Source: Sphingomonadaceae bacterium
GTDB lineage: Bacteria; Pseudomonadota; Alphaproteobacteria; Sphingomonadales; Sphingomonadaceae
NCBI GenBank assembly: GCA_030147805.1
Contig: JASBUR010000028.1
Location: 1-61,039, forward strand
Direction: 5' to 3'
Length of the DNA stretch: 61,039 nt
Part shown: positions 53,509-60,885 of the stretch, in pieces
How positions within the stretch are numbered: position 1 is the stretch's first letter
Layout of the letters: each line of letters begins with the position of its first letter
The notes under the pieces: generated by a model
What the model was told of the DNA's origin: nothing
The model's database searches: none
What the model saw: only the letters and a program-made list of their open reading frames with translations
Translations under genes and position numbers: made by a program

Positions 53509-53691
53509 ATGACGCACGACAAGAAGCTTGGAAAACGCATGGCGAAATCGGCGGCGATCGGCGCGGTGATCGCGCTGCCCGTGCCCTTCGTCGGCCCCAT
53601 CCTCGGCGCCGCGGCGGGCGCCGGCTACGCCTATTACAAGGCGCGCAGGGACGGGCCCTACGGAGGAGTGCCCGCAAAGCGGCTCGCATGA
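53509..53691 (+). CDS. small hydrophobic Gly-rich protein
   Basis: A 60-residue protein: charged start MTHDKKLGKRMAKSAA, a hydrophobic Gly/Ala/Pro helix IGAVIALPVPFVGPILGAAAG, then YAYYKARRDGP. The shape suggests a membrane-inserting glycine-zipper peptide. AGGAAG lies 5 bases before ATG 53509; ATG 53494 is a less likely start. It is sandwiched between the PRC fusion and the L,D-transpeptidase with tight overlaps (ATGA at its end), so all three are probably one unit. Confidence 0.7.
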   Translation: MTHDKKLGKRMAKSAAIGAVIALPVPFVGPILGAAAGAGYAYYKARRDGPYGGVPAKRLA

Positions 53692-54692
53692 GACGGGGTG
53701 AACCGGCGGCGCGGCCCCGCCGCGGTCGCCTGGGCGCCACGGCGCTGGCGGCGTTCTTCGTGGCGACCGCCGCCGCCCCGGTGCAGGCGATGCAGGAGGT
53801 GCCGGCCCTGCCGGACGGCCTCCCCGACGCGCTGTTCACCGACGACCGGAGCCGCGAGCTGCTGACCGCGCAGGTGCTGCTCGACCGGGCGCATTATTCG
53901 CCCGGCGTGATCGACGGCTACGGCGGCGGCAACACCCGGGGGGCGATCACGGCGTTCGAGCGCGCGCACGGCCTGGCAGCGGACGGCGAGATCGACGACG
54001 AGCTGATGAGGCGGCTGGCGGACGGGCGCGGCGACGCGGTCCTGAAGAAATACACGATCACCGACGACGACGTCGAAGGTCCCTTCATCGACACCGTCCC
54101 CGAGAGCCTGACCGAACAGGCCAGGCTCGACCGGCTGGGCTATACCGGCGCGGAGGAGCTGCTCGCCGAAAAGTTTCACATGAGCCAGGCGCTGTTGCGG
54201 GCGCTCAATCCCGGGGCCGACTTCGCGCGCGCCGGGGCGGAGATCGTCGTCGCGGCGCCGGGCGACGACCGGCGCGAGGCCAGCGTCGCCCGTATCGAGG
54301 TCGACAAGAGCCGCAACATGGTGCGAGCCTACGACGAGGACGACGCGCTGCTGGCCAGCTATCCGGCGACGATCGGCAGCGACGAGACGCCGTCGCCGAC
54401 CGGCAAGACCCAGGTGCGGGCGGTCGCGCCCGAGGCGACCTATCATTTCGATCCGGCGAGCCAGGACTGGGGCCCAGACGAGGCGCTGAAGATCGCGGCC
54501 GGGCCGAACAACCCGGTCGGGGGCGTGTGGATCGACCTCGACAAGGAGGGCTATGGCATTCACGGCTCGCCCGACCCGGGGCTCATCGGCAAGACGGCGA
54601 GCCACGGCTGCGTGCGCCTCACCAACTGGGACGCGCGCGAGCTCGCCGCGGTGGTGAGCGAAGGCGTCGGGGTCGAGTTCATCGAGCGCTGA
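53688..54692 (+). CDS. L,D-transpeptidase with peptidoglycan-binding domain
   Basis: Exported enzyme of 334 residues. A signal-like N-terminus with an Arg-rich start and LGATALAAFFVATAAAPVQA is followed by a PG_binding_1 domain (about 55-110, VLLDRAHYSPGVIDGYGGGN) and a YkuD catalytic domain with YGIHGSPDP and SHGCVRLTNWDA, where Cys308 is the nucleophile. Such enzymes make 3-3 peptidoglycan cross-links or attach proteins to the wall. Start ATG overlaps the stop of the 60-residue gene. Confidence 0.92.
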   Translation: MRRGEPAARPRRGRLGATALAAFFVATAAAPVQAMQEVPALPDGLPDALFTDDRSRELLTAQVLLDRAHYSPGVIDGYGGGNTRGAITAFERAHGLAADGEIDDELMRRLADGRGDAVLKKYTITDDDVEGPFIDTVPESLTEQARLDRLGYTGAEELLAEKFHMSQALLRALNPGADFARAGAEIVVAAPGDDRREASVARIEVDKSRNMVRAYDEDDALLASYPATIGSDETPSPTGKTQVRAVAPEATYHFDPASQDWGPDEALKIAAGPNNPVGGVWIDLDKEGYGIHGSPDPGLIGKTASHGCVRLTNWDARELAAVVSEGVGVEFIER

Positions 54693-54708
54693 CCTCGCGC
54701 CCCGCGGC

Positions 54709-55437
54709 TCAGTCGAACGACGCCGAGAGCAGCGCGAAGAAGGCGAAGCCCGCGACGAACGACGACGTCGATATCCACCGGGCCGTGCCCGGCCGGTCGG
54801 CCTGCGGCACGAGGTCCTCGATCGTGGTGATGAGCAGCACGCCGACGATGAAGGCGAGCGCCGCATCCTGGACGATCGACCCGGCGCCGCGCAGCAGCCA
54901 GAAGCCGAGCGCTGCCCCGACGACCACCGGTAGCGCGAACGATGCCGCCGCGAGCAGGCGGGTGCGGCGCGCGACATTCTGTGTCCGGAAATTCGCAACC
55001 GTCGCAAAGCCGCCGGGAATGTTGGCGACGACCTGGCTGAGCGCGAGCAGGAGACCGAGCTCGCTCGACACCGCCGAACTGGCGCCGGTCATCAGCCCGT
55101 CGCTGAACAGGTCGGCGGCCGTCGCCATATAGACCATCCAGGCGCCGGTGCTGCCGTCGTCCTTGCCGCGCCGCAGGCGCTCGACGCCTTTGACGAGCAG
55201 CACCGAGAAGGCGGCGCCCCCGGCGAACAGCGCGACGATCAGCGCGATCGGGGTGGTGTCGAGAACGCGCGGCATCAGCTCGACGCTGACCAGCGCCACC
55301 GCGACTCCCGCCGCGGCGTGGAGCGCGGCGCCGACCACCCAGCGCGGCGCGCGGGCAAGCTCGGCGACGATGCTGCCGAGAACATTGCCGGCGACCGGAA
55401 GCAGCGCGATCGCCAGAACCGAGAGAAATTGGGACAC
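54709..55437 (-). CDS. ZIP family metal transporter
   Basis: Inner-membrane protein of 242 residues with about eight helices. Helix 4 has ATAADLFSDGLMTGAS, matching the ZIP metal-site helix in which HSFPEG-type residues are replaced by DLFSDG, and helix 5 has VANIPGGFATV. The usual His residues are thus Asp or Asn, so cation choice may differ from zinc. GTG 55437 is preferred: MSQFLSVLAIALLPVAGN (V read as Met) starts in the first helix, with AGGA upstream; the open frame further upstream is not protein-like. Convergent with the transpeptidase gene. Confidence 0.8.
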   Translation of the reverse strand: MSQFLSVLAIALLPVAGNVLGSIVAELARAPRWVVGAALHAAAGVAVALVSVELMPRVLDTTPIALIVALFAGGAAFSVLLVKGVERLRRGKDDGSTGAWMVYMATAADLFSDGLMTGASSAVSSELGLLLALSQVVANIPGGFATVANFRTQNVARRTRLLAAASFALPVVVGAALGFWLLRGAGSIVQDAALAFIVGVLLITTIEDLVPQADRPGTARWISTSSFVAGFAFFALLSASFD

Positions 55438-55712
55438 GACGAACGATCCTGGCGGCCGGCAGTCCGCGCCGATGAGGCGGCGGAGAAGCGATAGGCAATG
55501 CCCGCTCAAGCGATCGAACCCGCGATGCGTTCCCGGCGCCGCCGCCGCCGGGAAACGATCCGCCGCGCGCCCTCGGCAAATACGGTCGGGCGGTCTCCAG
55601 CAGCGGCTGCCCGCGAACCCCGTCACCGCCTGCAGCGTTGGTTCAGCGCCCATCTTTCCTGCCCGGGACGCCGAGCCGAAGGCGTCGGTCCCGAACCCAA
55701 GGAGTCGCTTCG

Positions 55713-56009
55713 ATGACCCACTTCACGTTGACGCTTGCCGCCGGATCGGCGCTTCTGCTGGCCACCGGTTGCTCCACCTCGAACGAGACGCTGCGCGATG
55801 CCGGACGCGGCGCGGCGATCGGCGCGGCGGGCGGCGCCATCCTCGGCGCCGTGGTGCCGGGCGTGAGCGCGGTCGAGGGCGCGGCGGTCGGCGCGGCGGG
55901 CGGCGGCGCCGTCGGCGCGGCGACGTCCGACGGCCAGAAATATTACACCGACGCCAACGGCCGCCGCTATTATCTCAACAGCAGCGGGCAGCGCGTCTAC
56001 CCGCAATAG
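55713..56009 (+). CDS. glycine-zipper lipoprotein
   Basis: Predicted lipoprotein of 98 residues: signal MTHFTLTLAAGSALLLATGC with lipobox ATGC, a double glycine zipper (AAIGAAGGAILGAVVPG and VEGAAVGAAGGGAVGAA), and a tail YYTDANGRRYYLNSSGQRVY that resembles repeated Y-x-x-x-G-R surface motifs. AAGGAG lies 8 bases before the ATG. Its zipper is close to that of the EF-hand lipoprotein at 5354-5833. Probably an envelope-associated structural protein. Confidence 0.82.
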   Translation: MTHFTLTLAAGSALLLATGCSTSNETLRDAGRGAAIGAAGGAILGAVVPGVSAVEGAAVGAAGGGAVGAATSDGQKYYTDANGRRYYLNSSGQRVYPQ

Positions 56010-56203
56010 GCGCGGCCGATGCCCGCCCTCGCGCCTGGGGCCGTCACCGCGGTGGCGGCGGCGGGTGCCGTCGCCGATCGCTTGCTCGACCTTCGGCGCT
56101 GGTCGATGCGCCATGCGCGAGCCACCGAGCCGCCCGGACCGAGGCCGCCGGTCGGGCGCGCCACGTCGCGTGCGGCGGCCGCTCCCGCGCCGAGGCTTGC
56201 GAT

Positions 56204-56518
56204 ATGACGCGGCGGCGCCCGACCCGCGCCTTGGCGCTGGCCGGCGCGCTGGCGCTGATGGCCTGCAGCGAACAGACGCCCGAGGACGCCGCCACGGCCA
56301 ATCTGGGGGCGAGATCCGATCGCGCCGCCGACGCGCCGCCGCCCGGCGAACTGCCGCCGGCGCTGTCCTCGCCGGGCGCGGCGGGCGCCGCGCCGGCCGG
56401 CGACGGGGGCATTTCCGCGCCGCCGCCCGCGATCGACGGCCGACCGCCCGACGCCGATCGCGCGCCGCCCGAGATCGTCCCGGACGCAGCACTCGACCCG
56501 CCCCCGAGGCCGGGCTGA
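56204..56518 (+). CDS. proline-rich lipoprotein
   Basis: Predicted lipoprotein of 104 residues: MTRRRPTRALALAGALALMAC with lipobox LMAC (first 20 residues quoted in part elsewhere), then a Pro/Ala-rich, unstructured tail with repeated PPPx runs. No domain recognised. No strong Shine-Dalgarno. The frame and signal are convincing, the function unknown. Confidence 0.6.
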   Translation: MTRRRPTRALALAGALALMACSEQTPEDAATANLGARSDRAADAPPPGELPPALSSPGAAGAAPAGDGGISAPPPAIDGRPPDADRAPPEIVPDAALDPPPRPG

Positions 56519-56935
56519 ACGGCCGCGGCCGGAGCTTCCGGTACAGCCGGCGCGGCACGCGGCTCCAGCCATGCTGCCGACCATCCGTCTAGCCTCCCGG
56601 CAACCAAGTCTCGACAACGCCGAATCGTCACCGGACTTCACCGCCTCTGCAGGCGGCAGGTCGGGCTGGGCCGCCGCTCGCTCGACGGGCCCCGGGGCGA
56701 TGCTCGCAGCCGATCGCGCGCGCGAAGCCGGCGCGCCGGTGGCCGGTGCCATCGAGCGGGCATAAGGGCCCTGCCGATGCCGATCCCGGCGCCGCCATCG
56801 CCGGGGCCTTAGCCCGCGCCGAATCGCTCGGGCGGGGGCGCGATCAGCCTTTCGCGGCTCCTCACCACGGCGCGGACTTGCAGCGACGACCGGCAGCAGG
56901 TCTATTTCGGCGAGACAGAATCGAGGATTCATGGC
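56519..56935. other. 417-base gap, no supported gene
   Basis: GC-rich DNA with short open frames in several phases, none with a good ribosome-binding site or a recognisable product. The last part (about 56880-56930) with a GGCGAGACAG stretch precedes the M20 gene and probably has its promoter. Confidence 0.4.
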
Positions 56936-58465
56936 ATGCGCGACGACACCAGTCTGACCACCGACCGCCGCACCCTGCTCGCCGGCGCCGCCGCGACCGC
57001 AGCCGGCGCGCTATTCGCCCCGGCGCGCGCGCGTGCTGCCGACGACCTCGACCCCGTCAGGAAGGCGCTCGCCGCCAACCATGACGCGGCGGTCAAACGC
57101 CTGCAGGACTGGATCCGCCTGCCCTCGATCGCCGCCGAGAACCGCGCCATGCCCGAGGGCGCCGCCTATATGGCGAAGCTCGCCACCGACGCCGGCTTCC
57201 AGACCGCCGAGATCGTGCCGACGCGCGGCCACCCCGGCGTGTTCGCGACGCTCGATGCCGGCGCGCCGCGCACGATGGGCATCTACTTCATGTACGACGT
57301 GAAGCAGTACGACCCGACCGAATGGTCGTCGCCGCCGCTCGACGCCGCGCTCGTCGACAAGCCGGGCTTCGGTCAGGTCGTGGTCGGCCGCGGCGCCGTC
57401 AACCAGAAGGGGCCGCAGGCGACCTTCCTCGCCGCGCTCCACGCGATGAAGGCGGCAGGGCGGAAGCTCCCGGTCAACCTCGTGCTCGTGGCCGAGGGCG
57501 AGGAGGAGATCGGCTCGCCGCACTTCTCCGACATCGTCACCACGCCGCAGGTGCTCGCGGCGCTCAGGAAATGCGTCGGCGTGATCATTCCGACCGGCTG
57601 GCAGAGCCCGGCGACCGGCGGCGTCGAGATCAATCTCGGCGCCAAGGGCGTCGTCGAGTTCGAGCTGGTCGCCAGCGGCGAGAAATGGGGCCGCGGCCCC
57701 CGCGAGGATCTGCATTCGAGCCAGAAGGCGCGCGTCGACAGCCCGGCCTGGCGCCTCGTCGCCGCGCTCTCGACGCTCGTCACCACCGACGGCAACACCC
57801 CGCTCGTCGATGGCTTCATGGACAGGGTCCGCCCGCTCACGCCGCGCGAGCGCGAGTTGATCCGGCTCGCCTCGAAGAACCTCAGCGAGGCCGAGGCCAA
57901 GCGCGCCGCCGGCGTCACCCGCTGGATCGACGATCTGTCGTGGGAACAGGCGCTCGAGCGCCTCGCCGCGCAGCCGACGATCAACATCGAGGGGCTGGTG
58001 TCGGGCTATACCGGCCCCGGCGGCAAGACCGTGCTGCCGAGCCGCGCCGTCGCCAAGATCGACCTGCGCCTCGTGCCGAACATGACCAAGGACGACAGCA
58101 TCGCCAAGCTGCGCGCCCACCTCGATAAGCGCGGCTTCCAGGACGTCGAGGTCAACGTCTCGGGCGGCTACGACCCGACCGAGACCGCCGAGGACAGCGA
58201 CCTCGTCCGCGCGATGCAGGCGACCTACACGCGCTTCGGCGTCCCGACGACGCTCTACCCGCGGCTGGCGGGCAGCTGGCCGGGCGTGACGTTCACCGGC
58301 GCGCCGGTGAACCTGCCGGCGGGGCAGTTCGGGCTCGGTCACGGCTCGGGGGCGCATGCGCCGAACGAATATTTCGTGATCAAGAGCAGCAACCCCAAGG
58401 TGATGGGGATGGATGACGCGGCGTTGGGGTTTGTGGCTTTTCTTGAGGAGATCGCGCGCCGTTAG
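56936..58465 (+). CDS. M20 family peptidase homologue, Tat-exported, altered metal site
   Basis: Protein of 509 residues. A twin-arginine signal (TTDRRTLLAGAAATAAG) and ARA-A cleavage region point to Tat export. The body is an M20/M25/M40 dipeptidase fold. Normal M20 metal ligands are largely replaced: the GHYDVQP motif reads FMYDVKQ (Met119 for His), the GRGAxDDKG motif reads GRGAVNQKG (Asn156/Gln157 for Asp-Asp), and the later Asp is in VIIPTGWQSP (absent). The Glu pair in AEGEEEIGSP and His474 in GSGAHAPNEYF are kept. It may bind a different metal, act without one, or be a non-enzyme. Overlaps the convergent LysR gene by 4 bases. Confidence 0.88.
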   Translation: MRDDTSLTTDRRTLLAGAAATAAGALFAPARARAADDLDPVRKALAANHDAAVKRLQDWIRLPSIAAENRAMPEGAAYMAKLATDAGFQTAEIVPTRGHPGVFATLDAGAPRTMGIYFMYDVKQYDPTEWSSPPLDAALVDKPGFGQVVVGRGAVNQKGPQATFLAALHAMKAAGRKLPVNLVLVAEGEEEIGSPHFSDIVTTPQVLAALRKCVGVIIPTGWQSPATGGVEINLGAKGVVEFELVASGEKWGRGPREDLHSSQKARVDSPAWRLVAALSTLVTTDGNTPLVDGFMDRVRPLTPRERELIRLASKNLSEAEAKRAAGVTRWIDDLSWEQALERLAAQPTINIEGLVSGYTGPGGKTVLPSRAVAKIDLRLVPNMTKDDSIAKLRAHLDKRGFQDVEVNVSGGYDPTETAEDSDLVRAMQATYTRFGVPTTLYPRLAGSWPGVTFTGAPVNLPAGQFGLGHGSGAHAPNEYFVIKSSNPKVMGMDDAALGFVAFLEEIARR

Positions 58466-59331
58466 GTCAGCCGGTCGGCGAGGAAGTCCATCACCGCGCG
58501 CACGCGCGGCGTGTGCCGCAGCCGTTCGTGCGTGATCAGATACAGGCCCATCGTGTCGCCCTCCATCGGCGGCAGGCAGCGGATGAGGTCGGGGTCGCGG
58601 TCGGCGACGAAGCTGGGCAGCGCGGCGAGACCGACGCCGGCGCGCACCGACGACAACAGCCCCAGCGGCGTATTGTGGTGGACGACCACCGCGTCCTCGA
58701 CGCCGGCGGCCTGCAGCCAGGCGCGGTAATAGGCGCCGACGCCGGGACCGCCGCCGCCGATCATGACATGGCCCTTGAGCTGGTGGCGGTTGCGCGGCAC
58801 GCCGTTGGCCGCGGCATAGGTGCGGCTGCAGTAGACCGTCCAGGGGTCCCAGGCGATGCGCCGCGCGACGAGGCCGTCGCCGCTGAGCTGCTTGGTGCTG
58901 CGCAGCGCGATATCGGCGGCGCCGGCGCAGAGGTCGCGGACCTCGTCGCTCGTGTCGAGCTCGATGCGGATGCCGGGATGCGCCACGTGCAGGTCGCGCA
59001 GGATCGGCGCCAGCAGCGTGACGGCGTAGATCTCGCCGGTGGTGAGCTTGACCGTGCCGCTGATCTCGCGCGTCTGCGCCGCAGCGGTGTCGGCGAAGGC
59101 GCCCGCTGCCGTCTCGACACCCGCCGCGCTGTCGAGCAGTGCCGCGCCCGCCGGGGTGAGCACATAGCCCGACTGGCGCCGTTCGAAGAGCGTCAGCTCG
59201 AGCGCTGCCTCGAGCGCGGCGATGCGCCGGGCGGCGGTGGTCTGGCTGACGCCGAGCGCGCGGCCGGCACCGAGCGTGCTGCCGGTGCGCGCGACGGCGA
59301 GAAAATAGCGCAGGTCGGTCCAGTCGAGCAT
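58462..59331 (-). CDS. LysR family transcriptional regulator
   Basis: Regulator of 289 residues. The N-terminal HTH is LDWTDLRYFLAVARTGSTLG followed by RALGVSQTTAARRIAALE, the substrate domain begins near GTVKLTTGEIYAV. Start ATG 59331 gives the usual MLDWTDLRYFL opening. Its gene is convergent with the M20 gene and divergent from the UrcA gene; a 7-bp dyad at 59412-59429 is a plausible binding site. No effector known. Confidence 0.93.
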   Translation of the reverse strand: MLDWTDLRYFLAVARTGSTLGAGRALGVSQTTAARRIAALEAALELTLFERRQSGYVLTPAGAALLDSAAGVETAAGAFADTAAAQTREISGTVKLTTGEIYAVTLLAPILRDLHVAHPGIRIELDTSDEVRDLCAGAADIALRSTKQLSGDGLVARRIAWDPWTVYCSRTYAAANGVPRNRHQLKGHVMIGGGGPGVGAYYRAWLQAAGVEDAVVVHHNTPLGLLSSVRAGVGLAALPSFVADRDPDLIRCLPPMEGDTMGLYLITHERLRHTPRVRAVMDFLADRLT

Positions 59332-59411
59332 CGGTCCGCTCTTGCCCCTCGGAGGCGTCCTTCCGGCGAACGCCGGCCTGACGGATGTGGGTGAACGCAG
59401 GCGCGCCGTCA

Positions 59412-59429
59412 TTCTGCACTTTTGCAGAA
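59412..59429. promoter_or_regulatory. inverted repeat between LysR and UrcA genes
   Basis: TTCTGCA-CTTT-TGCAGAA, perfect 7-bp arms in the AT-richest part of this divergent gap, 81 bases before the LysR ATG and 100 bases before the UrcA ATG. Candidate operator. Confidence 0.5.
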
Positions 59430-59528
59430 CCATTTGGCAATATAGTTGTTATACGAAACCTAATTTTCGAGCTAGATAGCGGATGCACCGGTGCTGACTT
59501 CCTTCCCTCCTTCCCAAGGAATTCGGCC

Positions 59529-59858
59529 ATGAAGATTCTGTTGATCGCTCTCGCCCCGCTGCTGCTGACGGCCCCGGCCGCCGCCGCGGCAGCGCCCGTT
59601 TCGAGCCGCCCGGCCGCCGTGTCGGTCGCCGGACTCGACCTCGCCACCCCCGCCGGCGCCGCCACGCTGCTGCAGCGCGCCCGCACCGCCGCCGACCGGG
59701 CCTGCGCGCTCGACGCCAGATGGGACCGCTGGTCGCGCGACCATGACCGCTGTCGCGACGAGACGGTGGCGGCGCTGGTCGCGAAGATCGACGCGCCGAC
59801 GCTGACCGCGCTTCACCGCGGTGCGCCGCTGCCGATCGAGGTCGCCGCGGCCAAATAA
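59529..59858 (+). CDS. UrcA family protein
   Basis: Exported protein of 109 residues: signal MKILLIALAPLLLTAPAAAA, then the UrcA pattern of a short strand region (VSVAGLDLATPAGAATLLQR), cysteines in ADRACALDA and HDRCRDETV, and a C-terminal helix VAALVAKIDAPTLTAL. Both cysteines are as in the family and should form a disulfide. UrcA proteins are common and unexplained in sphingomonads and caulobacters. AAGGAATT precedes the ATG. Confidence 0.85.
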   Translation: MKILLIALAPLLLTAPAAAAAAPVSSRPAAVSVAGLDLATPAGAATLLQRARTAADRACALDARWDRWSRDHDRCRDETVAALVAKIDAPTLTALHRGAPLPIEVAAAK

Positions 59859-59888
59859 TCCCGCAAGGGATGCACGCTCCCACGTGTG

Positions 59889-59920
59889 AAGGGCGGTCTC
59901 TCCCCAGGGCCGCCCTTTTT
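59889..59920 (+). terminator. rho-independent terminator after UrcA gene
   Basis: AAGGGCGG (59889-59896) pairs with CCGCCCTT (59910-59917) and is followed by TTTTT to 59920. The best terminator in the window, 31 bases past the UrcA stop. Confidence 0.85.
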
Positions 59921-59955
59921 CGGGCGAGCGCCGTTCCTCGCGCTGCGCGCTCGGC

Positions 59956-60070
59956 CCCCTCACCCATCCTCTCCCGCGAGGGGAGAGGGGTTTGGACGGA
60001 ATGCGCCCGATCAACCCCTCTCCCCTTGCGGGAGAGGGAGGGGCCCGGCGTCAGCCGGGAGGGTGAGGGG
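59956..60070. repeat. compound cruciform repeat (two hairpins inside outer arms)
   Basis: Outer arms CCCCTCACCC (59956-59965) and GGGTGAGGGG (60061-60070) enclose two hairpins: CCTCTCCC 59968-59975 with GGGAGAGG 59981-59988, and CCCTCTCCC near 60016-60024 with GGGAGAGGG 60030-60038. This BIME-like layout lies between the UrcA terminator and the convergent xthA stop; its arms match 5311-5339. Confidence 0.8.
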
Positions 60071-60078
60071 ACACCGCC

Positions 60079-60873
60079 CTACCCGCGCTTCCGCCGCTTC
60101 TTCTCGCCCAGCACCACCCAGGCCGGCGCATGGTCGCTGGCCTTCTCGCGCCCGCGCACCGCGCGATCGACCCCCGCCGCCTCGAGCCGCTTCGCGAGGT
60201 CGGGGCTGAGCAGCAGATGGTCGATCCTGAGCCCGGCGTCGCGCCCCCAGGCATTCCGCCAATAGTCCCAGAACGTATAGATGCGCTCGCCCGGATGCAG
60301 CGCGCGGATCGCATCGGTCCAGCCCTGCGCGACCAGCGCGGCGAAGGCCGCGCGCACCTCGGGCCGGAAGAGCGCGTCGTCGTGCCAGCGCTCGGGCTTG
60401 TAGACGTCGAGGTCGGTCGGCATGACGTTGAAGTCGCCGGCGATCACCACCGGCAGGCCGCTGTCGAGCAGCGTCTGCGCATGCGCCTGGAGCCGCGCGA
60501 ACCACGCCAGCTTGTAGTCGAATTTGGGCCCCGGCGCCGGATTGCCGTTGGGCAGGTAGAGGCCGGCGACGAGGATGCCGCCGACCGCCGCCTCGAGATA
60601 GCGGCTCTGCGTATCGGCGGGGTCGCCGGGCAGGCCGCGGCGCGTTTCGACCGGCGTGCCGATGCGGCTGAGGATGGCGACGCCGTTCCAGCTCTTCTGG
60701 CCGTGCCAGATCGCTTCGTAGCCGGCGGCGGCGATCTCGGCCTCGGGAAAGCGCTCGTCGGGCGCCTTCAGCTCCTGCAGGCAGACGATGTCGGGCGCGC
60801 TTTCGGCGAGCCATTCGAGCAGCCGCGGCAGGCGGCCGTTGATGCCGTTGATGTTGAAGGTCGCGATCTTCAC
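60079..60873 (-). CDS. xthA: exodeoxyribonuclease III
   Basis: AP endonuclease and 3'-5' exonuclease of 264 residues. Motifs in order: FNINGINGRLPRLLEWL, DIVCLQELKAPDERFP (metal Glu), VAGLYLPNGNPAPG, VVIAGDFNVMPTDLDVY (Asp and Asn), and the C-terminal KASDHAPAWVVL with the catalytic Asp-His pair. IRIDHLLLSPDL also fits as LRIDHLLLSPDL. Repairs abasic sites and 3' blocks. Just upstream lies the end of another gene on the same strand after 12 bases. Confidence 0.95.
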   Translation of the reverse strand: MKIATFNINGINGRLPRLLEWLAESAPDIVCLQELKAPDERFPEAEIAAAGYEAIWHGQKSWNGVAILSRIGTPVETRRGLPGDPADTQSRYLEAAVGGILVAGLYLPNGNPAPGPKFDYKLAWFARLQAHAQTLLDSGLPVVIAGDFNVMPTDLDVYKPERWHDDALFRPEVRAAFAALVAQGWTDAIRALHPGERIYTFWDYWRNAWGRDAGLRIDHLLLSPDLAKRLEAAGVDRAVRGREKASDHAPAWVVLGEKKRRKRG

Positions 60874-60885
60874 CGCGGCCGGGCG

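Noticed and set aside
52113..53600. Leftward frame continuous with the MscS remnant, opposite the DUF2383-PRC gene
   Set aside because: Beyond about 52112 the translation is low-complexity Arg/Ala with no similarity to a channel; it is antisense to a well-supported gene.
56019..56207. 62-codon frame ending in ATGA overlap with the proline-rich lipoprotein gene
   Set aside because: No Shine-Dalgarno, no domain, and Ala/Arg/Pro composition typical of non-coding GC-rich DNA; the overlap may be chance.
56571..56765. 64-codon frame in the gap before the M20 gene
   Set aside because: No ribosome-binding site, no recognisable motif and composition unlike neighbouring genes.
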